The notes under the pieces were generated by a model. The model was not told where the DNA came from and made no database searches. It saw nothing but the letters and a program-made list of their open reading frames with translations. The translations under genes and the position numbers were made by a program. Positions 35,410 through 35,898 of a DNA stretch of 35,898 bases are shown here, one piece after another. The DNA is from Patescibacteria group bacterium (lineage in GTDB: Bacteria; Patescibacteriota; Microgenomatia; UBA1400; MFAQ01). Each line of letters opens with the position of its first letter. The first letter of the stretch is position 1. The stretch lies in contig CALRDV010000010.1 of NCBI GenBank assembly GCA_943355005.1, positions 1 through 35,898 on the forward strand, read 5' to 3'.

Positions 35410-35898
35410 GTGATAAAAAAAATATTTTCAGTTATTCTAATATTTTGTTTTTTGTTTGTAAGTCCAAATAAAGTAAGTGCGTGTGCAAGTACTGCAGCAG
35501 CGGCATGCGGTGATGCTGTTTGGGCTCAAGGAACAGGCGGTTGTGCTGCAAACCAAGAAAGACATTGTCCTTGTTCTTTTTGCTCAGGTCCAGTGGGAGG
35601 AGTTTGGTGTTGTGACTCTTATGCTACAGGAGGATGTAGTTGTGTAAACGTTGCCCCTCCTCCGTGTTCCGGCTCATGTGCAGGTAAAAACTGTGGTGAC
35701 GATGGCTGTGGAAATTCTTGTGGTTCCTGCTCTTCCGGCGTTTGTAACGCCGGCACTTGCTGTGTGAATACCGCTCCTGCTGCTCCTGTTCTTACTGCTC
35801 CAGCCGATGGTGCCGAGGTAAATCTAAATCAAGCTGTAGTTCTGGACTGGAATGCCACTACCTCCTGGGGAAATGCCTGTACCACTCCGGGTAACAGC
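35410..35898 (+). CDS. Cys-rich secreted surface protein (3' partial)
   Basis: The frame is open from GTG 35410 to the window end (163 codons). A signal peptide (MIKKIFSVILIFCFLFVSPN, then KVSA) is followed by a domain with over 20 cysteines in about 100 residues (motifs such as HCPCSFCSG, CCDSYATGGCSC, CGDDGCGNSCGSC). A segment like the start of an Ig/fibronectin-type domain comes next (APAAPVLTAPADGAEVNLNQ ... LDWN). The likely product is a long extracellular protein with disulfide-rich and beta-sandwich modules. The rest lies outside the window. Confidence 0.75.
   Translation, partial: MIKKIFSVILIFCFLFVSPNKVSACASTAAAACGDAVWAQGTGGCAANQERHCPCSFCSGPVGGVWCCDSYATGGCSCVNVAPPPCSGSCAGKNCGDDGCGNSCGSCSSGVCNAGTCCVNTAPAAPVLTAPADGAEVNLNQAVVLDWNATTSWGNACTTPGNS

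Overview
The window looks like a chromosomal piece of a Candidate Phyla Radiation (Patescibacteria) bacterium, most likely of the Microgenomates type. This is inferred from gene style, not from a marker gene. The signs are moderately AT-rich DNA, many small orphan proteins, repeat-rich secreted surface proteins, few recognisable metabolic genes, and several genes whose start codon sits 5-9 nt after a -10 box (leaderless transcripts). No rRNA, tRNA or CRISPR array was seen.

Region 1 (1-5405) is the most unusual part: six tightly coupled genes joined by ATGA overlaps or 1-nt gaps. They encode the C-terminal part of a surface fibre-like protein, a secreted protein ending in an F-ATPase c-subunit-like hairpin, and F1-like alpha, gamma, beta and epsilon subunits. 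The hairpin keeps the GRNP loop of c subunits but has leucine where the ion-binding carboxylate belongs. Subunits a, b and delta are not present, and alpha lacks most of its delta-binding N-terminus. My reading is an F1-type ATPase coupled to a non-ion-translocating rotor or anchor that carries an extracellular domain, possibly an ATP-driven surface machine. This is a hypothesis.

Region 2 (5541-8717) holds a DUF378 membrane protein, a cation/Ca antiporter-like protein preceded by a compact two-hairpin leader, and two orphan proteins with strong divergent promoters. Region 3 (8777-16918) holds truD, radA and a set of orphan families: a tandem pair (10268, 10721), a three-member family (11212, 11790, 16322) and a two-member family (12506, 13226). 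A possible CheD-like Cys/His protein follows radA.

Region 4 (17013-20131) has a small membrane protein, about 750 nt of mostly noncoding DNA with palindromic repeats and hairpin RNAs, three consecutive DUF4177-like small genes, and a Rieske non-heme iron oxygenase. Region 5 (20131-30268) has a 1270-aa membrane protein interrupted in frame by dispersed repeats, an ABC-2 export system (two permeases and an ATPase), a REP-associated transposase carrying its own palindromes inside the coding sequence, a 5'(3')-deoxyribonucleotidase, a GNAT acetyltransferase, a strongly promoted 52-aa basic protein and a GT4 glycosyltransferase.

Region 6 (30356-35898) is mainly envelope proteins of unknown function: single-TM or secreted proteins, one with a VDTGA sorting-like tail, and a Cys-rich surface protein running off the end. 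Two expression styles alternate across the window. One set of genes is leaderless (truD, radA, ABC permease, GNAT, glycosyltransferase, VDTGA protein). The other has TTGACA-type or extended -10 promoters, structured leaders and good Shine-Dalgarno sites, mostly orphan genes and often richer in GC.
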